Source of the DNA: Alphaproteobacteria bacterium
GTDB lineage: Bacteria; Pseudomonadota; Alphaproteobacteria; Sphingomonadales; Sphingomonadaceae
Direction: 5' to 3'
Assembly (NCBI GenBank): GCA_028293005.1
Contig: JAQGLH010000105.1
Span: 1 to 9,158, forward strand
DNA: 9,158 nucleotides
The notes under the pieces: generated by a model
What the model was told of the DNA's origin: nothing
The model's input: the letters and a program-made list of their open reading frames with translations, nothing else
The model's database searches: none
Translations under genes and position numbers: made by a program
Shown: positions 1 through 6,152 of the stretch, piece after piece
How the letters are laid out: the number at the start of each line of letters is the position of its first letter
Position numbering within the stretch: position 1 is the first letter of the stretch

Positions 1-405
1 CAGGAGGCGCGCGATGTCGGGATTCGACGCGCGGCAGAAGCCGCAGGCATAATCGAAGAATTCGACGAGCACGACGTCGCCCTTCTTCGCCCCCGCCCAA
101 GCGCCCGCGAACGGCGTCTCGAAGCGGGCACGGTGCGCCTCGACCGCCTTGGCAATTTCGCCCTCCTGCAGGCGCTTCATCGCCTCGGGGATGATTTCGG
201 GATGCGCCAGGATATAATCGTGGACGACCTGTTCGATCCTTGCGCGATCGGGATCCGCCGCAAAGCCGCTCACAGCATAGTGCATGCCGCTTCGGGTCGC
301 CGCCAACGCGATCGCCGAGACCCCGATCAGCGCCGCGACCAGCGCGATCATCCTGCTGCGTTTCGAACGTCCGACGGGACCGCGCGAAACGGGCGCATCG
401 CTCAC
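1..405 (-). CDS. DsbA-family thiol:disulfide oxidoreductase with ScsC-like N-terminus (partial, C-terminus off the window)
   Basis: Only the first 135 codons are present; the reading frame is open to the left edge. I start it at GTG 405-403 because this GTG overlaps the upstream protease stop (GTGA), an AAGGA ribosome site lies 9 nt upstream, and the first ATG in this frame (351-349) lies inside the hydrophobic stretch. Residues 13-18 are basic, followed by a hydrophobic segment at about 19-36, so the protein is probably exported or membrane-anchored in the periplasm. Residues about 55-80 (pattern IEQVVxDYILAHPEIIPEAM) resemble the N-terminal segment of ScsC/Com1-like DsbA proteins. A thioredoxin fold follows, with FFDYACGFCR at 116-125. 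The CGFC pair (C121, C124) is the redox-active CxxC. The family oxidises or isomerises disulfides in exported proteins. Whether this one is an oxidase or an isomerase cannot be told, because the cis-Pro region is outside the window. Confidence 0.88.
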   Translation of the reverse strand, partial: MSDAPVSRGPVGRSKRSRMIALVAALIGVSAIALAATRSGMHYAVSGFAADPDRARIEQVVHDYILAHPEIIPEAMKRLQEGEIAKAVEAHRARFETPFAGAWAGAKKGDVVLVEFFDYACGFCRASNPDIARLL

Positions 406-1784
406 TTCTTCTTTTCCTTCTCGACCGCGGTGCGCGAGACCATGGCGATGTCCTGCGCGCGTATCCAGTCGGGCGTCCCCCGCGGTATCTCGACCATCGC
501 GCGTTCGGCGCTCGTCATCGCCAATCGCGACTCCCCTTCGAGATTGTAGCGCTCGGCAGTAGCGAGCGCCGCGCGGGCATGGTCGCCATCATGCTCGTAG
601 ACGATACCGAGCTGATACCACGCGAACGGATTGCTGTTGTCGCGCGCCACCGCGGCGCGCAGCACCTGCTTCGCCTCAGCGAAGTTGCTCTCGTCCTCCG
701 TCGCAATCAGCGCATGTCCCAGCAATGACGCGATCAGCGGCTGGTTGGGTGCGAGGGAGACGGCGCGGCGCAGCGATTCGAGCGCCTCGGCGGGTTTGCC
801 CGATTCGAGCAGGATCTGGCCCTTCAATTCGAGGAAGAAGGGGTTGTTCGGTCGCTCGCGCACCAGGCTATCGACTTCTTCATTGGCCTTCTCCGGATAG
901 GCGCTCTTGTGCCACGCGTAAGCGCGCGCGTAGCGCGCGGGGAGGCTGTGGTCGCGTTCCGGATATTTGATCAAGGTCTGGCGCGGATCGTCGACGAAGC
1001 CGCCCAGCTTTGCCTTGACCAGTTCGAACCTTTCCTCGAGCTTCGGATCGACCGGCGCGTTCCATGCTGGCGATTTTTGATAGAGACCCTCGAGCACCGC
1101 TATCCGCTCGCCCGATAGCGGATGGGTCTGGGCATAGCTGTCCTCCTGCGGGATCGCGAGGCGGAACTCCTGGTTCTGCAGCTTCTTGAAGAACGCCAGC
1201 GATCCCTTGCCGCTGATCCCGGCTTTTTCGAGATAGCTGGCCCCGGCCAGATCTGCGCTCGATTCCTGGAGGCGGCTGAACGCGAGGAACTTGCCCATCG
1301 CGGCCTGCTGGCCAGCGGCCAATATCCCCATCCCGGCGTCGCCGCTGCCCGCCGCCATCGCCGCTGCGCCGAGCAGAAGCGAAAGCAGCATGATTCCGGT
1401 CGCGGCTTTCACTCCCTCGTTCATGCGGATGACGTGCCCGCCGGTAATATGACCGAGCTCGTGCGCGACCACCCCCTGGACCTGGTTGACGTCGTCGGCC
1501 GCAGTGATCAGCCCCGAATGGATGTAGATCATCTGTCCGCCGGCGACGAAGGCGTTGATCGTCCTGTCGTTGATCAGGACGATCTGGACGTTCTCGGGCC
1601 GGAGGCCCGCGGCCTGGAAGATCGGCCGCGACATATCCTGGAACAGGGACTCGGTCTCGGCGTCACGGAGGATCGCCTGCGCCATCGCCGGGCGCGCGAC
1701 CAGCGAAAGGCTGAGGACGATGAGCATCGCCAGTCGGACGACGAAAGGGGAATGCCTGCGCTGCGGTCGGATGTTATCGGCCAT
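402..1784 (-). CDS. Periplasmic M48-family zinc metalloprotease with TPR tail (BepA-like)
   Basis: This 460-aa protein has the architecture of BepA (YfgC), a periplasmic protease/chaperone that in E. coli assists outer-membrane protein assembly (notably LptD) and degrades stalled intermediates. Residues 1-37 form a signal peptide: basic n-region, hydrophobic 15-30, and AMA/AQA cleavage sites near 34 and 37. The M48 domain (about 40-235) has HELGH at 108-112 (two zinc-ligand histidines and catalytic E109). The third zinc ligand is E174 in ESSAD, and H221 in THPLSGER matches the BepA histidine that can occupy the active site. A hydrophobic alanine/glycine-rich stretch lies at about 126-165. TPR-like helices occupy about 280-435, and the tail ends in lysines. 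The ATG at 1784 has a weak AGGG upstream. The gene lies 80 nt after rne on the same strand, with a terminator in between, and overlaps the DsbA-family gene by 4 nt. Length is typical for BepA-like proteins; the exact orthologue name is inference. Confidence 0.93.
   Translation of the reverse strand: MADNIRPQRRHSPFVVRLAMLIVLSLSLVARPAMAQAILRDAETESLFQDMSRPIFQAAGLRPENVQIVLINDRTINAFVAGGQMIYIHSGLITAADDVNQVQGVVAHELGHITGGHVIRMNEGVKAATGIMLLSLLLGAAAMAAGSGDAGMGILAAGQQAAMGKFLAFSRLQESSADLAGASYLEKAGISGKGSLAFFKKLQNQEFRLAIPQEDSYAQTHPLSGERIAVLEGLYQKSPAWNAPVDPKLEERFELVKAKLGGFVDDPRQTLIKYPERDHSLPARYARAYAWHKSAYPEKANEEVDSLVRERPNNPFFLELKGQILLESGKPAEALESLRRAVSLAPNQPLIASLLGHALIATEDESNFAEAKQVLRAAVARDNSNPFAWYQLGIVYEHDGDHARAALATAERYNLEGESRLAMTSAERAMVEIPRGTPDWIRAQDIAMVSRTAVEKEKKK
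415..419 (-). promoter_or_regulatory. Ribosome binding site of the DsbA-family gene, inside the protease 3' end
   Basis: AAGGA on the minus strand sits 9 nt before the GTG at 405-403, within the codons for the lysine-rich end of the M48 protease. It supports the GTG start. It also implies that ribosomes finishing the protease can reinitiate directly on the next gene. Confidence 0.65.
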
Positions 1785-1820
1785 GCTGACCTATCCCTAC
1801 CGGCAGCTGAACGCCTGATG

Positions 1821-1853
1821 AAAAAGGGGCGCGGCCCAAGACCGCACCCCCTT
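1821..1853 (-). terminator. Rho-independent terminator of rne
   Basis: On the minus strand, just after the rne stop, GGGGTGCGG (1850-1842) pairs with CCGCGCCCC (1834-1826) around a 7-nt loop. That is nine pairs including one G-U, and pairing can extend through a G-U and two A-U pairs below. Five T residues (1825-1821) follow immediately. This is a textbook intrinsic terminator in minus orientation, leaving only 36 nt to the next ATG at 1784. Confidence 0.85.
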
Positions 1854-1864
1854 ATCACGATTGG

Positions 1865-4696
1865 TCAGGCGCCGAATGTGCGTTGCCACCAGCCCCGCCG
1901 CGGCGAGCCGTCACCCTGGACGGCGTCATCGCCCTCGTCGGGCCGCTCGCCGGAATTGTCGCGCAAGCTGCCGACATCGGCCGTTACCGGGGCCTCCTCG
2001 CGCGCAGGCGTGCGATCGAGCACCGGCGGTTCGGGTGCGGACGGCACCGAAGCCGATGCGTCAGGTGCCGATGCTTGCTCGGCCGGTTCGGCAACAGCCG
2101 TCCCCGCCACCGCTTTGGCGCGGCTCCTGCGGCGCGCCGGCTTCACCTGTTCCCCGCCGTTGGCAGCCCCATCGTTGGCAGCCCCCTCGTCGGCAGCCCC
2201 ATCGTTGGCAGCCTCGGGCGCGGTAGCCGCTGGCTCGGCCTCAGGCGCCGCAACGGGCTGAGCCGGCTCAGCCGCAGCCTTGCGCCGACCGCGCCGGGCC
2301 TTTGCAGGCGCCTTCTCGACGGCCGGTGGCGTGCTTTCCGCCACAGCGGCATCGGCTGGTCCGGCAGCCGCAGCCTCCGCCGTTGCGGGCGTCTCGGTCA
2401 CGTCCAAATCGCGCGGCGACTCTTGGGACGGGCTTTGGGCCGCGTCCTTGCGCCGTGCGCGTGGCCGGCGACGGCCCTTGCGGCCCTCGCCTTCCTCGAC
2501 CGGAGCGGCTTCGGCGGTGGACGACGTTTGGCTTTCGGCCTCGACCGGAACACCCTGATCGCCGCCTTCGTCCGCAACGCGCTCGTGGGTGGCAGGCTCA
2601 CGGGTCGCAGGCTCGTGGCTGCCTGGCTCGTCCCCGATCCGCTCGTCGGCATGCTCGTCGGCGTGCGCCGGACGATCGCCATGCTCCAAATCGCCTTCCT
2701 CGCGGCCCCTTCTGCGGCCGCCGCGCCGTCCCCGGCGCCTGCGGCGTTTGCGGCCGTGCTCGCCGTCGTCGCCTTCGACTCGCGGCCGATCGGGCCGGCG
2801 CTCCTCGCCGGCTTCCTGCTCGCGCGCGGGCTCCTCTTCGCTGTCGTCGTCGAGTTCGGCGCGGTCTTCGTCCTCGTCCTCGAACTCCTCCTGCTCATCC
2901 TCCTCGTCGAGGAGGTCGTCCTCGTCGACGATCGCGGCCGGCGGCGCCTCGATCCGCGGCCGCTCCACGGGCGGCGGTCCGACTGCCTCGACACTCATCT
3001 TCGCGCCTTCGAGCGACTCGTCGATCAACACCTCGACAAGCACGCCGTAACGTTCCTCCACCTCGGCGATCTCGCGGCGCTTGCGGTTGAGGACGTAGAC
3101 GGCCGCCTCGCGGCCGGCACGCAGGATGATGCGGCTGCCGCGCCCGCGCGCGGCCTCATCCTCGAGCATCCGCAGCGCCGAAAGTCCCGCCGAAGAGGCG
3201 GTGCGCATCAGCCCGGATCCCTCGCAATGCGGACAGGGCCTGGTCGATGCTTCGAGCACGCCGGTGCGCAAGCGCTGGCGGCTCATCTCCATCAGGCCGA
3301 ACGACGAGATCCGGCCGACCTGGATGCGCGCGCGATCGTTCTTGAGCGCGTCCTTCACCGCCTTTTCGACTTTGCGGATGTGGCCGTTCGACTCCATGTC
3401 GATGAAGTCGATCACGACCAGCCCAGCCATGTCGCGCAACCGCAGCTGACGCGCGATCTCGTGCGCCGCCTCAATGTTGGTCGCATAGGCGGTCTGCTCG
3501 ATATTGTGCTCGCGCGTCGAACGGCCGGAGTTGATGTCGATCGAGACGAGCGCCTCGGTCGGGTTGATCACCAGATAGCCGCCGGACTTCAGCTGGACGA
3601 GCGGCTGGTACATGCCGGCAAGCTGGTCCTCGACGCCGAAGCGCTGGAACAAGGGCACCTGATCGGAATAGAGCGTCACGCGCCGCACGTGGCTCGGCAT
3701 CAGCAGCTTCATGAACGACCGCGCCGCGCGATAGCCTTCCTCGCCCTCGACGATCACCTCGTCGATGTCGCGATTGTAGATGTCGCGGATCGCGCGCTTG
3801 ATCAGGTCGCTGTCGCCATAGATCAGCGCCGGGGCCGAGGATTTGAGCGTCCTCTCGCGGATCTCATCCCAGAGCCGGGCGAGATAGTCGAAGTCGCGCT
3901 TGATCTCGGTCTTGGTGCGCGACAGGCCGGCGGTCCGCACGATGCAGCCCATCGTCGACGGCAGATTGAGATCCGCCATGATCGCCTTGAGCCGCTTGCG
4001 GTCGGCGCCGTTGGAGATCTTGCGGCTGATTCCGCCGCCATGCGACGTGTTGGGCATCAGCACGCAATAACGGCCGGCGAGGCTGAGATAGGTGGTCAGC
4101 GCGGCGCCCTTGTTGCCGCGCTCCTCCTTGACGACCTGGACGAGCAGCACCTGACGGCGGCGGATAACGTCCTGGATCTTGTAGCGACGGCGGAGCGCCT
4201 GGCGCTTCTTGCGCAGCGTCTCCGCGGCATTTTCCTCGCTCGCGCTCTCGGCTTCCTCGGGCGCGGCAGGCGCGGCCTCGTCGTCTTCCTCGTCATGCTC
4301 ATGGGAGTCGGCGACTTCCTCGGCCTCGTCCCTGCGCTCGTAGCCGTCGTCGTAAGCGCGCTCGTAGTCGCCGTCCTCGGCGGCGCGCAGCGCGGCTTCC
4401 TCGGCGGCATGCTCGGCCTCCTCGCGGAGCAGCGCCTCGCGATCCTCCTTCGGGATCTGGTAATAATCGGGATGAATTTCGCTGAAAGCGAGGAAGCCAT
4501 GGCGATTGCCGCCATAATCGACGAACGCCGCTTGGAGCGACGGTTCGACGCGAGTGACCTTGGCTAGATAGATATTCCCCTTGAGCTGCTTATGCTCGGC
4601 GGACTCGAAATCAAATTCCTCGATCCGGTTTCCTTTGACGACCGCCACCCGTGTCTCTTCCTGGTGGCGCGCGTCGATCAACATGCGCATTGTCAT
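1865..4696 (-). CDS. rne: Ribonuclease E (Rne/Rng family), alphaproteobacterial type
   Basis: Endoribonuclease that starts mRNA decay and processes structured RNAs; it scaffolds the degradosome. The start is ATG 4696 (MTMRMLIDAR), preceded by GGAG with an 8-nt gap; a GTG three codons upstream overlaps that site and is less likely. Length is 943 aa. The S1 domain begins near 36 (GNIYLAKVTRVEPSLQAAFV), is broken by an acidic insert (about 82-165), and resumes at about 171-210. RNase H-like and 5' sensor regions follow. The DNase I-like catalytic core contains D387 and N389 (IDINSGR) and D430 (VIDFIDM); the two Asp are 43 residues apart, as in E. coli D303/D346. The zinc-link is C488-P-H-C491. 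Residues about 575-943 are low-complexity, with acidic blocks (590-627), arginine-rich blocks (650-665, 739-750, 800-805, 853-860) and a terminal RRGWWQR (933-939). The overall family call is secure; naming it E rather than G rests on the long tail. Confidence 0.98.
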   Translation of the reverse strand: MTMRMLIDARHQEETRVAVVKGNRIEEFDFESAEHKQLKGNIYLAKVTRVEPSLQAAFVDYGGNRHGFLAFSEIHPDYYQIPKEDREALLREEAEHAAEEAALRAAEDGDYERAYDDGYERRDEAEEVADSHEHDEEDDEAAPAAPEEAESASEENAAETLRKKRQALRRRYKIQDVIRRRQVLLVQVVKEERGNKGAALTTYLSLAGRYCVLMPNTSHGGGISRKISNGADRKRLKAIMADLNLPSTMGCIVRTAGLSRTKTEIKRDFDYLARLWDEIRERTLKSSAPALIYGDSDLIKRAIRDIYNRDIDEVIVEGEEGYRAARSFMKLLMPSHVRRVTLYSDQVPLFQRFGVEDQLAGMYQPLVQLKSGGYLVINPTEALVSIDINSGRSTREHNIEQTAYATNIEAAHEIARQLRLRDMAGLVVIDFIDMESNGHIRKVEKAVKDALKNDRARIQVGRISSFGLMEMSRQRLRTGVLEASTRPCPHCEGSGLMRTASSAGLSALRMLEDEAARGRGSRIILRAGREAAVYVLNRKRREIAEVEERYGVLVEVLIDESLEGAKMSVEAVGPPPVERPRIEAPPAAIVDEDDLLDEEDEQEEFEDEDEDRAELDDDSEEEPAREQEAGEERRPDRPRVEGDDGEHGRKRRRRRGRRGGRRRGREEGDLEHGDRPAHADEHADERIGDEPGSHEPATREPATHERVADEGGDQGVPVEAESQTSSTAEAAPVEEGEGRKGRRRPRARRKDAAQSPSQESPRDLDVTETPATAEAAAAGPADAAVAESTPPAVEKAPAKARRGRRKAAAEPAQPVAAPEAEPAATAPEAANDGAADEGAANDGAANGGEQVKPARRRSRAKAVAGTAVAEPAEQASAPDASASVPSAPEPPVLDRTPAREEAPVTADVGSLRDNSGERPDEGDDAVQGDGSPRRGWWQRTFGA
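2159..2218 (-). repeat. 15-bp tandem repeat (about four copies) in the rne tail
   Basis: Read on the plus strand, GTTGGCAGCCCCATC is repeated at 2159, 2174, 2189 and 2204 with a few substitutions; the last copy is degenerate. In rne it encodes a five-residue unit of the form (N/D)(D/E)GAA at residues about 831-847. It keeps frame, so it lengthens the disordered tail without breaking the gene. Confidence 0.85.
2582..2626 (-). repeat. Second 15-bp tandem repeat (three copies) in the rne tail
   Basis: Three adjacent 15-bp units start at 2582, 2597 and 2612 on the plus strand (first unit CTCGTGGGTGGCAGG; the others diverge by several bases). They encode EP-x-(S/T)-(H/R) five-residue units at RNase E residues about 691-705. 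The unit sequence differs from the repeat at 2159, so the two expansions are independent. Confidence 0.75.
4187..4453 (-). other. Acidic insert splitting the RNase E S1 domain
   Basis: Residues about 82-170 of RNase E separate the two halves of the S1 fold: strands ending in FLAFSEIHPDYYQIP, then YKIQDVIRRRQVLLVQVVKEE. The insert is dominated by Glu, Asp and Ala and ends in a basic stretch (LRKKRQALRRR, 161-171). E. coli RNase E has no comparable insert here. From memory, alphaproteobacterial RNase E proteins commonly do, with variable sequence. Confidence 0.75.
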
Positions 4697-4704
4697 TAAA
4701 ATCA

Positions 4705-4708
4705 CTCC
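4705..4708 (-). promoter_or_regulatory. rne: Ribosome binding site deciding the rne start
   Basis: GGAG on the minus strand lies 8 nt before ATG 4696-4694. The alternative GTG at 4705-4703 would begin inside this motif and so lacks its own site. Confidence 0.7.
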
Positions 4709-4831
4709 ACACGCGCGCTGCTCGTGAACACGGGGTGCGCGCGCGCTTGTATAAGGACGGGGGAAGCGCAGAAGCGCGTCCCATCAATGTCCGGGTTGGT
4801 ATGAAAAACTGTGCCTCTGCTGCGTGGGGCA

Positions 4832-4852
4832 GGCCGGCTTTCGTCGCCGGCC
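4832..4852 (-). promoter_or_regulatory. Perfect 7-bp hairpin in the putative rne leader
   Basis: GGCCGGC (4832-4838) pairs fully with GCCGGCC (4846-4852) around a 7-nt loop. On the minus strand it follows the nested stem at 4859-4907 by six nucleotides, so the two may form one structured unit. No T-run follows directly on either strand, which argues against a terminator. Confidence 0.45.
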
Positions 4853-4858
4853 GCAAAG

Positions 4859-4907
4859 CTCCCGAGGCCACGCCAGAACCCCGCAGGGGGCGTTGGGACT
4901 CGGGGAG
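4859..4907 (-). promoter_or_regulatory. Nested stem-loop, candidate rne 5' leader element
   Basis: Three stacked helices fold around one axis. The outer stem is CTCCCGAG (4859-4866) with CTCGGGGAG (4899-4907, one bulge). The middle stem is ACGCC (4870-4874) with GGCGT (4889-4893). The inner stem is CCC (4880-4882) with GGG (4886-4888) around GCA. It lies about 165-210 nt upstream of the rne start. E. coli rne has a long structured leader through which RNase E controls its own mRNA; a similar role here is inference, and the fold is possible on either strand. Confidence 0.45.
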
Positions 4908-4981
4908 AAAATACCTCATGCAGCGTCAACCTAGATGGCCGGCGTTGATCAAAGCTGCCGGCGCCAATCGCTCGGCCTGCC

Positions 4982-4998
4982 GCGAGAAGATTTCTCGC
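4982..4998. repeat. Perfect inverted repeat, 7-bp arms
   Basis: GCGAGAA (4982-4988) and TTCTCGC (4992-4998) are separated by three bases. It could be a small RNA hairpin or a dyad for a DNA-binding protein between the divergent genes; nothing decides between these. Confidence 0.5.
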
Positions 4999-5170
4999 CC
5001 GTGGCTGGCCGACCATGGGTTGCTAGCATCTGATCGGGCAACCAGCAACCGCTAAGCTGAATGGCTTCCATACGCGTTTTGTCCCCCCTGTTTCGCGCCT
5101 CCCAACGCCCCCCGATTTGCTTCACCTATTTTGCTGGACCAGGGCGACCTCGACGCGGCAAGTTGCGAGC

Positions 5171-6046
5171 GTGGAATTATTCGCCTTCCTGCTCGCGGCC
5201 CTGCTGAGCTTCGTGCCGCCGTTCGTGCTGCCGCGCGGCGGCAAGGCCGACGGCGTCACGATTCCGCTCGACAGCGCCCGCAACGATCCGAACTTCAAGC
5301 TGCCGCCGGTGTCCGAAGCGAGGCGGCCGAACAGCCCGCTGGTGGTGATCGATGCCGGCCATGGCGGCCGCGATCCGGGTGCCATCTCTCCGCTCGGCGG
5401 TCAGCGGGAGAAATATGTCACGCTCGCACTTGCGCGAGCGTTGCGCGACGGGTTGATCGCATCGGGACGCGTCCGCGTCGCGCTCACGCGCAACGACGAC
5501 AGCTTCCTCGAGCTGCGCGACCGCTATGAAATCGCGCGGCGGCTGAAAGCCGATCTGTTCATCTCGATCCATGCCGACGCGGCGCCCAATCCCGACGCGA
5601 GCGGGGCGACCATCTATACCTTGTCCGAGGTCGCCTCCGACCGCGAGGCGGCGCTGCTCGCCGCCCGCGAGAACAAGGTCGACATCATCGGCGGCGTCGG
5701 GCCGGCCGCGAAGGATGCCGACGTCAATCGCATCCTGATCGACCTCGCCCAGCGCGAGAGCATGAGCGTCTCGGCCGATTTCACGCGCGCCCTTTATCGC
5801 GAGGCCGCGCCGTTCATCCCGTTCCGGCCGGTCTATCACCGCTTCGCCTCGTTCGTGGTGCTCAAGGCGCCCGATGTTCCCTCGATCCTGTTCGAGGCCG
5901 GCTACATCACCCACCCGCGCGACGTCGCCTATATCCATTCGCGCGAAGGCCAGAGGCAGATAGCGACCGGCCTGCGCCGCGCGATCGAAGCACATTTCGC
6001 GCGCCGCATGTCCGATGTCCGATCGGCCCGGCCCGGCACGAGCTGA
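5171..6046 (+). CDS. Zinc N-acetylmuramoyl-L-alanine amidase (Amidase_3), exported
   Basis: Cleaves the amide bond between N-acetylmuramic acid and the stem peptide in periplasmic peptidoglycan, typically for daughter-cell separation. Numbering from GTG 5171 (291 aa), a hydrophobic export segment lies at 3-21. The Amidase_3 domain (about 57-275) has zinc ligands H64 (IDAGHGG), E80 (QREKYV) and H134 (SIHADA), and catalytic E242 (LFEAGYI). An insertion at about 169-197 (IDLAQRESMS) matches the self-inhibiting helix region of AmiB/AmiC-type enzymes that need a LytM-domain activator. No AMIN targeting domain is present. The start is uncertain: TTG 5117 in the same frame adds 18 residues including two arginines, giving a better signal-peptide n-region, but neither start has a clear ribosome site. 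The PBP1A gene follows 106 nt downstream. Members in this position are often named amiC. Confidence 0.93.
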   Translation: MELFAFLLAALLSFVPPFVLPRGGKADGVTIPLDSARNDPNFKLPPVSEARRPNSPLVVIDAGHGGRDPGAISPLGGQREKYVTLALARALRDGLIASGRVRVALTRNDDSFLELRDRYEIARRLKADLFISIHADAAPNPDASGATIYTLSEVASDREAALLAARENKVDIIGGVGPAAKDADVNRILIDLAQRESMSVSADFTRALYREAAPFIPFRPVYHRFASFVVLKAPDVPSILFEAGYITHPRDVAYIHSREGQRQIATGLRRAIEAHFARRMSDVRSARPGTS

Positions 6047-6152
6047 GCGCCTTGCCGCCCCGGCACGCGCCGGCGCAGGGGCCGCGCCACCGTGGCCGTT
6101 CGCGAATCTGCGGCTTCACCGCGCAAACTTCATCTTGTAGAGGCTGGTCCGA

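Larger units (their letters stand above)
4697..5170. other. Divergent intergenic region between rne and the amidase, rich in inverted repeats
   Basis: About 470 nt without a convincing gene. It should hold divergent promoters for the leftward rne and rightward amidase genes, but I see no clean -35/-10 pair on either strand. Weak -10-like candidates are TTATAC near 4750 (minus) and TATTTT at 5127-5132 (plus). Inverted repeats are dense: GCGC/GCGC at 4766-4777, a 7-bp stem at 4832-4852, a nested stem at 4859-4907, GCCGGC/GCCGGC at 4938-4962 enclosing the palindrome TTGATCAA (4945-4952), a 7-bp stem with 3-nt loop at 4982-4998, and GGTTGC with two possible GCAACC partners at 5018-5050. One GANTC site (GACTC, 4897-4901) lies inside the nested stem. 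Confidence 0.7.

Noticed and set aside
360..398. ATG at 398 as the start of the DsbA-family gene
   Set aside because: This ATG is out of frame with the CGFC-containing frame and meets a stop after 16 codons; GTG 405 is in frame and has a good ribosome site.
1122..2261. 379-codon plus-strand frame spanning the protease start and rne end
   Set aside because: It crosses two real minus-strand genes and a terminator, and the product is low-complexity without any motif.
1883..4567. 894-codon open frame on the plus strand opposite rne
   Set aside because: It is the antisense shadow of rne in GC-rich, strongly codon-biased DNA. Its product shows no domain, and rne is unmistakable on the other strand.
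4736..4746. Alternating GC run before rne as a Z-DNA or regulatory element
   Set aside because: Short CG/GC alternations are common throughout this GC-rich sequence, so it carries no weight alone.
5061..5204. 47-codon frame from ATG 5061 running into the amidase gene
   Set aside because: No ribosome site, wrong frame for the amidase, overlaps its start, and the product has no recognisable feature.
6050..6110. GC-rich dyads in the amidase-PBP1A gap as a terminator
   Set aside because: Short stems such as GCCA/TGGC exist, but no T-run follows, and the two genes look co-transcribed.
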